A stretch of DNA of 12,244 nt, taken from the NCBI GenBank assembly GCA_017517985.1, contig JAFWWX010000284.1:1-12244 (forward strand), written 5' to 3'. Under the pieces are notes generated by a model. The model was not told where the DNA came from. It was given only the letters and a program-made list of their open reading frames with translations, and did not search any database. This stretch comes from Clostridia bacterium. GTDB taxonomy: Bacteria; Bacillota_A; Clostridia; Oscillospirales; CAG-382. Of this stretch, positions 1 to 6,514 are shown piece by piece. Position 1 is the first letter of the stretch; every line of letters starts with the position of its first letter. Made by a program: the position numbers and the translations under genes.

Positions 1-1
1 C

Positions 2-628
2 GGTTCAAGTATAGGCATAAAAAAGGCGGATAACACAGAAGAACTCGAAGATGCTCTTGATTATGCTTTCGGTTTTGCAAATCTTATTATAGTCGAAAAT
101 GCAGTTTTGAATCTTCGTGAGATTAACTGTTCTGTACTTGGAAACAAAGATGACTGCACAGCTTCCGTATGCGAAGAACCTCTTAATGCTACAACCATTC
201 TCACATTTGAAGATAAATATTTGTCCGGCGGAAAAAGTGGCGGTATAAAGGGGTCAAAGGGAACAAGTGCCGGCATGGCTGACACAAAGCGTCAATGTCC
301 CGCAAATATTCCTGACGAGCTTCGTGACAAAATTCAGGATTATGCAAAGAAGACCTTTGAAGTACTCGGTTGCAGCGGTGTTTCAAGAATTGACTTTCTT
401 ATGGATAATGAAACAAAGGAAGTATGGGTAAATGAAATAAACACCTGTCCCGGCTCGTTGTCCTTCTATCTTTGGGAAGCAAGCGGTATTAAGTTTGACG
501 AACTTCTTGACAGGATTGTAAAAATTGCACTTGCAAGATCAAGAGATGAAAAGAATCTGACCTTCCCCTTTGACACTAATATTCTTCAGGGTTTTAGCAT
601 CGGCGGTGCAAAGGGAGCAAAATCATAA
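2..628 (+). CDS. ddl: D-alanine--D-alanine ligase-type ATP-grasp enzyme, C-terminal part (5' end outside window)
   Basis: The reading frame is open from base 2 to the TAA at 626-628, giving about 208 residues, so the N-terminal half lies upstream of the window. It begins with GSSIGI, the serine/glycine segment of Ddl enzymes. It continues through EINCSVLGN (matching the family's E-[IV]-x-x-[AS]-VLGN) and FEDKYL (omega-loop region). The block SRIDFLMD and then VNEINTCPG follow, which are the Mg/ATP-binding acidic and Asn residues of the ATP-grasp C-lobe, and then LWEASGI. Family knowledge: Ddl joins two D-alanines in the cytoplasm with ATP to give the dipeptide MurF adds to UDP-MurNAc-tripeptide. 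Two oddities are visible. The omega loop carries a Gly/Lys/Ser-rich stretch, and the segment after NEINTCPG is shorter than the usual PGFT-x-S-M-Y form. It may be a divergent Ddl subgroup, and the substrate is not proven. No clear terminator lies between it and galE. An internal TTG at 107 is not a credible start because the homology runs upstream of it. Confidence 0.85.
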   Translation, partial: GSSIGIKKADNTEELEDALDYAFGFANLIIVENAVLNLREINCSVLGNKDDCTASVCEEPLNATTILTFEDKYLSGGKSGGIKGSKGTSAGMADTKRQCPANIPDELRDKIQDYAKKTFEVLGCSGVSRIDFLMDNETKEVWVNEINTCPGSLSFYLWEASGIKFDELLDRIVKIALARSRDEKNLTFPFDTNILQGFSIGGAKGAKS

Positions 629-665
629 TCTGCTATTAACAAATGTAAAAATTACAACAATTATA

Positions 666-694
666 TTGACAACGCATTAATAAACATATATAAT
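666..694 (+). promoter_or_regulatory. Perfect-consensus sigma-A promoter for galE
   Basis: TTGACA (666-671) and TATAAT (689-694) are separated by exactly 17 bases, the full consensus for the housekeeping sigma factor. Transcription would begin near 701, leaving a leader of about 25 nt before the galE ATG at 726. AAAGGA at 711-716 serves as its ribosome binding site, 9 nt from the start. This implies galE can be transcribed independently of the upstream ligase gene and probably constitutively. Confidence 0.85.
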
Positions 695-725
695 ATTAAT
701 TACAAAAAAGAAAGGAACTACCATT

Positions 726-1730
726 ATGAACATTTTAGTTACAGGCGGTACAGGCTACATTGGTTCTCATACTTGCGTTGAGCTTATCAAGGCAGGACAC
801 GATGTTGTTATCATCGACAATCTTTCCAACTCAAAAATAGAGGTCCTTGATTACATTAAAGAAATTACAGGCTATACCTGCAAATTCTATGAATGTGACA
901 TTCTTGATAGAGAAGGTCTCCAGAAGGTCTTTTCCGAAAACAAGATTGACAGTGTAATTCACTTTGCAGGTCTTAAGGCTGTTGGTGAATCCTGCGCAAA
1001 ACCCCTTCTCTACTACAGAAACAACATAAGCGGTACTGTTATTCTTTGCGAGGTTATGGCTGAATATGGCGTTAAGAGCATGGTATTCTCCTCCTCCGCT
1101 ACAGTATACGGTATTCCGAAAGAAGTTCCGCTCCGTGAAGATTTCCCTCTTTCAACAACAAATCCCTATGGCTCAACAAAGCTTATGATTGAAGGTATTC
1201 TTAAGGATGTTTACAATGCAGATAACGAATGGGATATTACTATTCTTCGTTATTTCAATCCTATCGGTGCTCACGACAGCGGTCTTATCGGCGAAGATCC
1301 CAACGGTATTCCCAACAATCTTATGCCCTACATAACAAAAGTTGCATCAAAGCAGCTCCCCTGCCTTGGTGTATTCGGCAACGATTATCCCACACACGAC
1401 GGTACAGGTGTGCGTGACTACATTCACGTTGTTGACCTTGCTGACGGTCATGTTAAGGCGATTGACCATATGAGCGGATACCAGGTATTTAACCTTGGTA
1501 CAGGTGTTGGCTACAGTGTTCTTGATATTGTTAATGCCTTTGTTAAGGTAAACGGCGTTGATGTTCCTTATGAAATCAAGGAAAGACGCCCTGGCGACAT
1601 TGCCGAAAACTTTGCTGATGCAACACGCGCAAAGGAAGTACTTGGATGGACTGCAAAATACGGTATTGAAGATATGTGCCGTTCCTCCTGGAACTTTACA
1701 GTTAAAGCAATGGAAAGAAAGTCCAAGTAA
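726..1730 (+). CDS. galE: UDP-glucose 4-epimerase
   Basis: This 334-residue protein is full length for GalE (about 330-340). It is a cytoplasmic short-chain dehydrogenase/reductase-superfamily enzyme. It interconverts UDP-glucose and UDP-galactose through a transient 4-keto intermediate on tightly bound NAD, feeding the Leloir pathway and galactose-containing surface polysaccharides. Visible motifs are the Rossmann GGTGYIGSH (residues 7-15), HFAGLKAVGES (79-89), and the catalytic Ser in SSSATVYG (S124) with Y148-x3-K152 in NPYGSTK. RYFNPIGAH (175-183) is a GalE hallmark, as are GTGVRDYIHVVDLADGH (226-242) and ERRPGDIAE (286-294). The start has AAAGGA 9 nt upstream and a perfect promoter before it. 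A strong terminator follows 16 bases after the stop, so it is likely a single-gene transcript. Activity on UDP-GlcNAc/GalNAc cannot be judged from sequence. No sign of damage or transfer. Confidence 0.95.
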   Translation: MNILVTGGTGYIGSHTCVELIKAGHDVVIIDNLSNSKIEVLDYIKEITGYTCKFYECDILDREGLQKVFSENKIDSVIHFAGLKAVGESCAKPLLYYRNNISGTVILCEVMAEYGVKSMVFSSSATVYGIPKEVPLREDFPLSTTNPYGSTKLMIEGILKDVYNADNEWDITILRYFNPIGAHDSGLIGEDPNGIPNNLMPYITKVASKQLPCLGVFGNDYPTHDGTGVRDYIHVVDLADGHVKAIDHMSGYQVFNLGTGVGYSVLDIVNAFVKVNGVDVPYEIKERRPGDIAENFADATRAKEVLGWTAKYGIEDMCRSSWNFTVKAMERKSK

Positions 1731-1746
1731 TTAAACAAAGCACATA

Positions 1747-1786
1747 ATCCCGACAGACTTTAAATTGTCTGCCGGGATATTTTTTT
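1747..1786 (+). terminator. Rho-independent terminator of galE
   Basis: A 12-bp stem (arms 1747-1758 and 1767-1778) with a single A/C mismatch closes an 8-nt loop and is followed by seven T residues at 1780-1786. It sits 16 bases after the galE stop in the correct orientation. Confidence 0.9.
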
Positions 1787-1789
1787 CGC

Positions 1790-1826
1790 AAAAAAGAGGC
1801 TGTAGCAAAATTAATTGTTACAGCCT
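1790..1826 (-). terminator. Rho-independent terminator of the ftsZ / dcw transcript
   Basis: Read on the minus strand, arms 1826-1817 and 1806-1797 (AGGCTGTAAC and GCTACAGCCT) form a 10-bp stem with one G-U wobble and a 10-nt AT-rich loop. Six T residues (1795-1790) follow one base after the stem. It lies 105 bases past the ftsZ stop and directly faces the galE terminator, as expected between convergent units. Confidence 0.85.
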
Positions 1827-1913
1827 ATGTATTATACAAAATCAACAAATGTTTGTAGAGAAAGACCTGTGTGCCATTCCCTTGTTTTCTGCGTTTTGCG
1901 AATTTTGCTACAG
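1800..1913. repeat. 13-bp perfect inverted repeat overlapping the ftsZ terminator
   Basis: CTGTAGCAAAATT at 1800-1812 is the exact reverse complement of AATTTTGCTACAG at 1901-1913, 88 bases apart. The left copy is also one arm and part of the loop of the ftsZ terminator. In the ftsZ transcript the right copy, made first, could therefore pair with the terminator's 3' arm instead of letting the terminator fold. It could equally be the paired ends of a 114-bp miniature element or a duplicated terminator fragment. No target-site duplication is visible at the edges, and no gene lies between the arms. Confidence 0.5.
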
Positions 1914-1931
1914 TTCCTTTGTAATTCTTAA

Positions 1932-3008
1932 TTATTTGTTTGTACTAAAAAGGTCGTCAAAATCCCAGTCATCAGACTTTACTGCCTTTTTAGGTTCTGC
2001 AGAAATCGCACCTCTGTCAAGTCCAGCCTTAACGGCATCGCCAACAGGTGAATCACTATCAAAACCTGTTGCAATAACAGTAACTTTCATTTCATCATCA
2101 AACTTTTCGTCAAGAGCAACACCCCAGATAATTACAGCATCGGGATTTGCTTCGCTTGCAATGCAAGTAGCTGTTGCATCAATATCTTCAAGTCCGATGT
2201 CGGGAGATACCGTAAAGTTAATGATAAGTCCCTTTGCACCTGTAATGGCTGTTTCAAGAAGAGGGCTTGAGATTGCTGCACGTGATGCAGCCTCTGCCTT
2301 ATCCTTACCCTTTGCACGACCAATACCCATATGTGCAAGACCTGCATTTGACATAATTGTTGTAACGTCAGCAAAATCAAGGTTAATCATGCCAGGAACA
2401 TTAATAAGCTCGGAGATGCTCTGTACACCCTGACGGAGAACATCATCTGCTGCTGCAAATGCATTCATCATTGTAATCTTGTTTTCAGTTACATACTTAA
2501 GCTTTTCATTGGGAATAACAACAAGAGAGTCAACATATTCCTTAAGATTTTCAATTCCCTTAAGAGCATTCTGCATCTTTACGTTTCCTTCAAAAGCAAA
2601 AGGCTTTGTTACAATACCTACTGTAAGTATTCCCATATCACGGGCAAGCTTTGCGATAACAGGAGCAGCACCTGTACCTGTTCCACCTCCCATACCTGCA
2701 GTGATAAAGAGCATATCTGTGCCTGTGAGAGCCTTTCTTATATCTTCAAGGTTTTCTTCGCACGCATTCTTTCCTACTTCGGGGTTAGAGCCTGCACCTC
2801 TTCCGCGCGTAATCTTTTCGCCAAGAAGAATCTTCACCGGTGCTGCTGACTTACGAAGAGCCATTGCATCAGTATTTACCGCAATGAAATCAACACCCTT
2901 TGTGTTGTATTCAATCATTCTGTTAACTGCGTTTCCGCCTGCACCACCTGCACCGATAACCTTAATGGATACTACATTTTCCTCAATATCCATAGCAAAC
3001 TTGTTCAT
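1932..3008 (-). CDS. ftsZ: Cell division protein FtsZ
   Basis: A 358-residue tubulin-like GTPase that polymerises into the cytokinetic Z-ring and organises septal wall synthesis. The start is fixed by AAGGAGG (3023-3017), 8 nt ahead of the ATG; a second in-frame Met at residue 6 has no such site. The N-terminal nucleotide fold shows VIGAGGAGGNAVNRM (17-31). The tubulin signature loop (T4) is GGGTGTGAAP (107-116). The T7 catalytic loop is NLDFADV (209-215), with D211 and D214 that complete GTP hydrolysis in the neighbouring subunit. The C-terminal domain ends near VIATGF (311-316). The linker and tail are only about 40 residues and end in an acidic/aromatic DDWDFDDLF instead of the usual D-I-P-x-F-L-R peptide that binds FtsA/SepF/ZipA. 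It is the last gene of the dcw cluster, 165 bases after divIB, with its own promoter and a downstream terminator. ftsA is absent from its usual place. Confidence 0.97.
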   Translation of the reverse strand: MNKFAMDIEENVVSIKVIGAGGAGGNAVNRMIEYNTKGVDFIAVNTDAMALRKSAAPVKILLGEKITRGRGAGSNPEVGKNACEENLEDIRKALTGTDMLFITAGMGGGTGTGAAPVIAKLARDMGILTVGIVTKPFAFEGNVKMQNALKGIENLKEYVDSLVVIPNEKLKYVTENKITMMNAFAAADDVLRQGVQSISELINVPGMINLDFADVTTIMSNAGLAHMGIGRAKGKDKAEAASRAAISSPLLETAITGAKGLIINFTVSPDIGLEDIDATATCIASEANPDAVIIWGVALDEKFDDEMKVTVIATGFDSDSPVGDAVKAGLDRGAISAEPKKAVKSDDWDFDDLFSTNK

Positions 3009-3087
3009 TTATATTTCCTCCTTAGATATAATTCACTTATTTTAAACGAAAAAGTAAACACTCAATCATTCTACTCATACTTTTAAC

Positions 3088-3116
3088 ATCATACAACATT
3101 CTTTTTGATTTTGCAA
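3088..3116 (-). promoter_or_regulatory. Dedicated sigma-A-type promoter of ftsZ
   Basis: On the minus strand TTGCAA (3116-3111) and TATGAT (3093-3088) are separated by exactly 17 bases. Each hexamer has one mismatch to consensus. Predicted start near 3081 gives a leader of roughly 73 nt to the ftsZ ATG. The 165-base divIB-ftsZ spacer, the longest inside the cluster, fits a separate promoter that raises FtsZ dose above the other division proteins. Confidence 0.75.
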
Positions 3117-3122
3117 TAGACT

Positions 3123-3139
3123 TTATAAAACTTTTATAA
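3123..3139. promoter_or_regulatory. AT-rich palindrome just upstream of the ftsZ -35 box
   Basis: TTATAAAA, one central base, then TTTTATAA form a perfect 8+1+8 palindrome whose edge lies six bases upstream of the ftsZ -35 hexamer. The position suits an A/T-rich UP element or the operator of a dimeric regulator. The single-base loop makes a stable RNA hairpin unlikely. No known regulator is recognised, and a chance AT-rich palindrome is possible. Confidence 0.3.
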
Positions 3140-3173
3140 TTTTTCTAAAGAATATTTTCAAAGGCACTCTTAC

Positions 3174-3983
3174 TTAGCTTCTAGAGAAGACCGCTTCGTT
3201 GATATTCCCATCAGAGAAATCTATTGTTCCAACATCTTCCGGCGAGAGTTTTGAAATTATTCCACGCAAAAATTCAAGCTTTGTATCGCACTCAAGTATA
3301 CTGCCAAGTTTTACAGTATACTTAACGCCAAGTGTGAACAAAATTTCAAATTTATCCCTGAAATCTATCTCAGAAATATCGTAAAATAAATCATATTCCA
3401 AAAGATTTACATATAAAGTTTTTACCATTTCCGGTATGTCATTATCTTCTGTTTTTATTTTCTCACCTGTTATACACCTTGTCACTCCCGGAAGATATAT
3501 TCTCTTAAGTCCCATAAGCTCCGCTGTTTCAATTGATTCGTATCTCTGTATTACATTCATATCGGCATCAAGTGAGTAATAATGCTCCCCAACTGCCACA
3601 AACAGAACCTCTGCTGTTTCCGTAACATTTATTGTAACTGTCGACGGAAAATTCTTTATTACCTTGACTTTTTCCACTGCCGGAAGCTTTTCGCATATGT
3701 TTTTCTGCGCCTTTATACCGTTTGCAGCTATCAGGCTCCTCCCTTTTTCTATAAGTGATGCGCTGATAATTTCTTCGTCACTGTATTTTACATTTCCGAC
3801 AACCTCTATTGTGTTCACCTTCATAAACACGGTCATGATAATCACTATCATTACCAATGAACAGCAGGAAACAAACGCAACAAGCTGAATTATACGCTTT
3901 CTGCGTTCTTTTTTTTCTCGCTGCCTTGTCATAGAAACTCTTGTGTCTTTTGGGGTATCGGTTTTATCTTTACCGTTTTGCAT
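3174..3983 (-). CDS. divIB: Cell division protein DivIB/FtsQ (POTRA domain)
   Basis: A 269-residue bitopic membrane protein of the divisome FtsQ-FtsL-FtsB (DivIB-FtsL-DivIC) subcomplex, which controls septal FtsW/PBP activity. A basic cytoplasmic tail (1-30, with RQREKKERRKR) precedes one membrane helix (about 31-53). A POTRA domain follows (about 56-122), starting VNTIEVVGNVKYSDEEI and ending NFPSTVTINVTE. The FtsQ/DivIB beta domain extends to the end. I chose ATG 3983 because GGAGG (3994-3990) lies 6 nt before it; an in-frame ATG 24 bases upstream has no ribosome binding site. It follows murG after a 111-base gap with only weak promoter-like sequence, a place where murB and often murC occur in other Firmicutes. 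Family assignment is firm from fold order and context; sequence conservation in this family is always low. Confidence 0.9.
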   Translation of the reverse strand: MQNGKDKTDTPKDTRVSMTRQREKKERRKRIIQLVAFVSCCSLVMIVIIMTVFMKVNTIEVVGNVKYSDEEIISASLIEKGRSLIAANGIKAQKNICEKLPAVEKVKVIKNFPSTVTINVTETAEVLFVAVGEHYYSLDADMNVIQRYESIETAELMGLKRIYLPGVTRCITGEKIKTEDNDIPEMVKTLYVNLLEYDLFYDISEIDFRDKFEILFTLGVKYTVKLGSILECDTKLEFLRGIISKLSPEDVGTIDFSDGNINEAVFSRS

Positions 3984-3989
3984 AAGGTT

Positions 3990-3994
3990 CCTCC
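3990..3994 (-). promoter_or_regulatory. Ribosome binding site that sets the divIB start
   Basis: GGAGG on the minus strand, 6 nt before ATG 3983. The earlier in-frame ATG (4007) lacks any purine-rich site, so the shorter protein is the likely product. Confidence 0.75.
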
Positions 3995-4094
3995 ATTCCG
4001 CAATCATGTGCAGAATAAAAATTTTTATATCATCTATAAGTGTTTTTCTTGTATCTAAACCTTTTAATATAGTTTAAGCGTCCATTAACTCAGA

Positions 4095-5228
4095 TTATCT
4101 GCTTTTTTCGCTCACAAGCTCGCCTATTACCTTATCAACACGCTCAAGACTGTCATATACAGCAAACTTCCTTACATTTTTCTGTATACTATCGAGTTTG
4201 TCTTTATTTTCAATAAGCTCTGACAAGCAATTTTCAAGCAAAGATGGTGTCAGATTCTTTTCCTCTATAAGTACCGCACCGCCTGCTTTTTCAAGCACAG
4301 ATGCATTTTTATACTGATGATTGTTTGTTACATTAGGAGACGGTATCATAACAGCCGCTTTTCCCATTACAGAAAGCTCTGCTATTGTCATAGCTCCTGC
4401 TCTTGAGATTATAATATCTGCAGCAGACATAAGTGTAGGCATATCATATATATATTCTCTTACGGTTACTTTTCCTTTTGTAACATAATCTCCGTTATCC
4501 GAATATCCATTTGCCGACAACTGTTCTTTAATTTCAGCCCATTCTCCCCTGCCGGTTGCGTGAATATGATAAATACCCTTTTTCTGACTGAAGCTTTCTA
4601 TAACAGAAATTACATTGCTGTTTACTTTCATAGCACCGAGACTTCCGCCGTAGGAAAGAATCATTGGTGTCTCATTGTCATATCCAAGCTTTCTGCGTGA
4701 TTCTTCACGATTTACACGGAGCATTTCTGACTTTATAGGATTTCCGGTAAGTACAAGCTTTTCAGGGCAGTCAAAAAGCTCCCTTGACTCCTCAAAGCTT
4801 ATCATAACCTTATCAACATATTTTGAAAGCATCTTTACCGTCATTCCAACAACCGCATTCTGCTCGTGAACTGCAGTAGGTATTCCTAGCTTTGATGCCG
4901 CCTTAAGTACCGGCCAGCATACATACCCGCCAGTACCAATAACAATATCCGGATTAAATTTTTTTATTATTTTTTTTGCTTCCCATACTGAAGTAACAGC
5001 TTTTATTGCCGCGTCAATGTTAGAAGGGCTGAGACTTCTTGAAAAGCCTCTTACTTTTACTGTATGAAGTTTATAGCCTTCCCTCGGAACAAGCTTTGTT
5101 TCAAGTCCTCTTTTTGTACCTACATATTCTATTACAGAATCCTTATACTTTTCACGAATCATTCCTGCAATAGCAAGTGCAGGATTAATATGTCCGCCTG
5201 TTCCGCCTCCGCTAATAAGCACTCTCAT
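4095..5228 (-). CDS. murG: Undecaprenyl-PP-MurNAc-pentapeptide GlcNAc transferase (lipid II synthase)
   Basis: A 377-residue GT28-family glycosyltransferase, slightly longer than typical (about 355-370). It acts at the inner face of the membrane, adding GlcNAc from UDP-GlcNAc to lipid I to make lipid II. The N-terminal acceptor domain opens with the glycine loop GGGTGGHINPALA (7-19). IGTGGYVCWPVL (97-108) and HEQNAVVGMTVKML (121-134) follow, all diagnostic. The C-terminal donor domain shows LSYGGSLGAMKVN (191-203), then SRAGAMTIAEL (275-285) with the UDP-GlcNAc-contacting Glu (E284), then IPSPNVTNNHQYKNA (295-309). The start has AAAGGA (5246-5241) at a long 12-nt spacing. It lies 38 bases after ftsW and immediately precedes the divIB gap. 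It is the only glycosyltransferase in the cluster and follows MraY in the pathway. Confidence 0.96.
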   Translation of the reverse strand: MRVLISGGGTGGHINPALAIAGMIREKYKDSVIEYVGTKRGLETKLVPREGYKLHTVKVRGFSRSLSPSNIDAAIKAVTSVWEAKKIIKKFNPDIVIGTGGYVCWPVLKAASKLGIPTAVHEQNAVVGMTVKMLSKYVDKVMISFEESRELFDCPEKLVLTGNPIKSEMLRVNREESRRKLGYDNETPMILSYGGSLGAMKVNSNVISVIESFSQKKGIYHIHATGRGEWAEIKEQLSANGYSDNGDYVTKGKVTVREYIYDMPTLMSAADIIISRAGAMTIAELSVMGKAAVMIPSPNVTNNHQYKNASVLEKAGGAVLIEEKNLTPSLLENCLSELIENKDKLDSIQKNVRKFAVYDSLERVDKVIGELVSEKSR

Positions 5229-5266
5229 AACTGTAAAATATCCTTTCAGAATTAGTCTTTACTGCT

Positions 5267-6490
5267 TTATCTGTCCTCTAGTGAATATCTTGATACATTA
5301 AGAACAATTCCCATTTCAGCCATAAGTATTATAAGAGATGTTCCGCCATAGCTGAAGAACGGCAGAGAAATGCCGGTACTTGGAATCGTATTTGTTACAA
5401 CGCAGATATTCAGCACCATTTGTAGTGCTACCTGGAATATTATTCCGGCAACAAGAAGTGAGGAGAATCTGTCCGGTGCACGAAGTGCAATTTTTACTCC
5501 TCTATATACGAGGAAAGCAAAAAGACACAGCACACTAAGTGCACCTATAAAACCAAGCTCCTCGCAGAGTATAGCATAGATGTAATCGTTCATAGGCTCC
5601 GGAAGATAGAGCTGTTTCTGTTTGCTTGCACCAAAACCCACTCCCCAGAAACCACCTGAAGATACTGCAAACAATGACTGTACAGGCTGCCATCCTTTAT
5701 CGTGCATCTGCTCAAAGGGGTTAAACCACGCCGAAAATCTGTCCATAGAGTGAGTCAGAAGTATCGGAACAAGTATAATTCCGGCAACTACGCAAAGTCC
5801 CAGGAGTATTCCTATAACCTTAAGGTCTGAGCCTCCCAAAAACATCATACACGCCACAATCGCAAGTGTTATAACACAACCGGATAAATGGTCCTGTAAA
5901 ACAAAAGGTACTATAACAAATACGCCCACTATAACATAAGCAAGAAAACCAAATTTAATTTTTTCTGCAAATATATCTGATTTTATTTTTTTGTAGTAAT
6001 GTGATATATAGTCAGCAAGAAGAATTATTACAGACAGCTTAAATATTTCTGATGGCTGAAAACTTAAAGGTCCTATTTCAAGCCATCTTGCCGCACCTTT
6101 ATGTGCTTCTCCGGAATTTGAAAATACCACAAGAAGCATAAGTAGCAGTGCTACTATAAATATCGGGATTGTTGCAAGCTTAATCACCTTATAGTCAAGG
6201 TGAGACATTAAATACATTACGGCAAGTCCTAATGCTGCAAAAATAAGCTGTCTTTTTATATAATGATAGCTGTCGTTACGGTTAGCTCCGGCATATGCGT
6301 AGCTTGAGCTAAAAATCATAATTGTGCCGAATGCAAGAAGAATAATTACTGTAATAAGAAAGGTTTTGTCAAAGCCTCCGACTGTTCTGATTTTACCTTT
6401 TTTACCATAATCAGATTGTATCGGAACTTTATTTACATCTCTTTTTTCCGGTCTCTTCACAGGTCTTTTTCCTGTCGTTCCCTTGTCCAT
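5267..6490 (-). CDS. ftsW: SEDS peptidoglycan glycosyltransferase FtsW (FtsW/SpoVE type)
   Basis: A 407-residue polytopic membrane enzyme of the SEDS family that polymerises lipid II into septal glycan strands together with its partner class B PBP. About 40 basic cytoplasmic residues precede roughly ten hydrophobic membrane spans. Family landmarks are LSFQPSEIFKLS (142-153), DHLSGCVITL (200-209) and LPEPMNDYIYAILCEELGFIG (297-317). D302 in that last segment corresponds to the catalytic Asp of SEDS enzymes. The C-terminal signature is FFSYGGTSLIILMAEMGIV (378-396). Start choice: AGGAGG (6503-6498) lies 7 nt before ATG 6490 but only 4 nt before an adjacent in-frame GTG at 6493, so ATG is preferred. 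It starts 24 bases after mraY. Pairing with the PBP of the same operon suggests the division role. RodA is less likely in this context, and SpoVE (sporulation) cannot be excluded by sequence. Confidence 0.94.
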   Translation of the reverse strand: MDKGTTGKRPVKRPEKRDVNKVPIQSDYGKKGKIRTVGGFDKTFLITVIILLAFGTIMIFSSSYAYAGANRNDSYHYIKRQLIFAALGLAVMYLMSHLDYKVIKLATIPIFIVALLLMLLVVFSNSGEAHKGAARWLEIGPLSFQPSEIFKLSVIILLADYISHYYKKIKSDIFAEKIKFGFLAYVIVGVFVIVPFVLQDHLSGCVITLAIVACMMFLGGSDLKVIGILLGLCVVAGIILVPILLTHSMDRFSAWFNPFEQMHDKGWQPVQSLFAVSSGGFWGVGFGASKQKQLYLPEPMNDYIYAILCEELGFIGALSVLCLFAFLVYRGVKIALRAPDRFSSLLVAGIIFQVALQMVLNICVVTNTIPSTGISLPFFSYGGTSLIILMAEMGIVLNVSRYSLEDR

Positions 6491-6497
6491 CACAAAA

Positions 6498-6503
6498 CCT
6501 CCT
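6498..6503 (-). promoter_or_regulatory. Ribosome binding site of ftsW
   Basis: A full AGGAGG on the minus strand, 7 nt before ATG 6490. Its spacing favours this ATG over the GTG one codon upstream. It falls in the 24-base mraY-ftsW gap. Confidence 0.75.
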
Positions 6504-6514
6504 CACCCTGAAAT

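Noticed and set aside
107..628. TTG at 107 as the start of the Ddl-like gene
   Set aside because: Clear Ddl homology (GSSIGI onward) continues upstream to the window edge, so the gene is truncated by the window, not short.
1765..2433. 222-residue open frame on the + strand across the galE-ftsZ gap and into ftsZ
   Set aside because: It begins inside the galE terminator loop, has no ribosome binding site, and most of it is antisense to the certain ftsZ gene with Ser/Ala-rich shadow composition.
2479..3045. 188-residue open frame on the + strand antisense to ftsZ
   Set aside because: Lies entirely over the conserved GTPase part of ftsZ and its ribosome binding site; no family features.
3984..4094. 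Possible promoter in the murG-divIB gap
   Set aside because: Only poor -35/-10 matches in an AT-rich stretch; not better than expected by chance, so divIB is taken as read through from murG.
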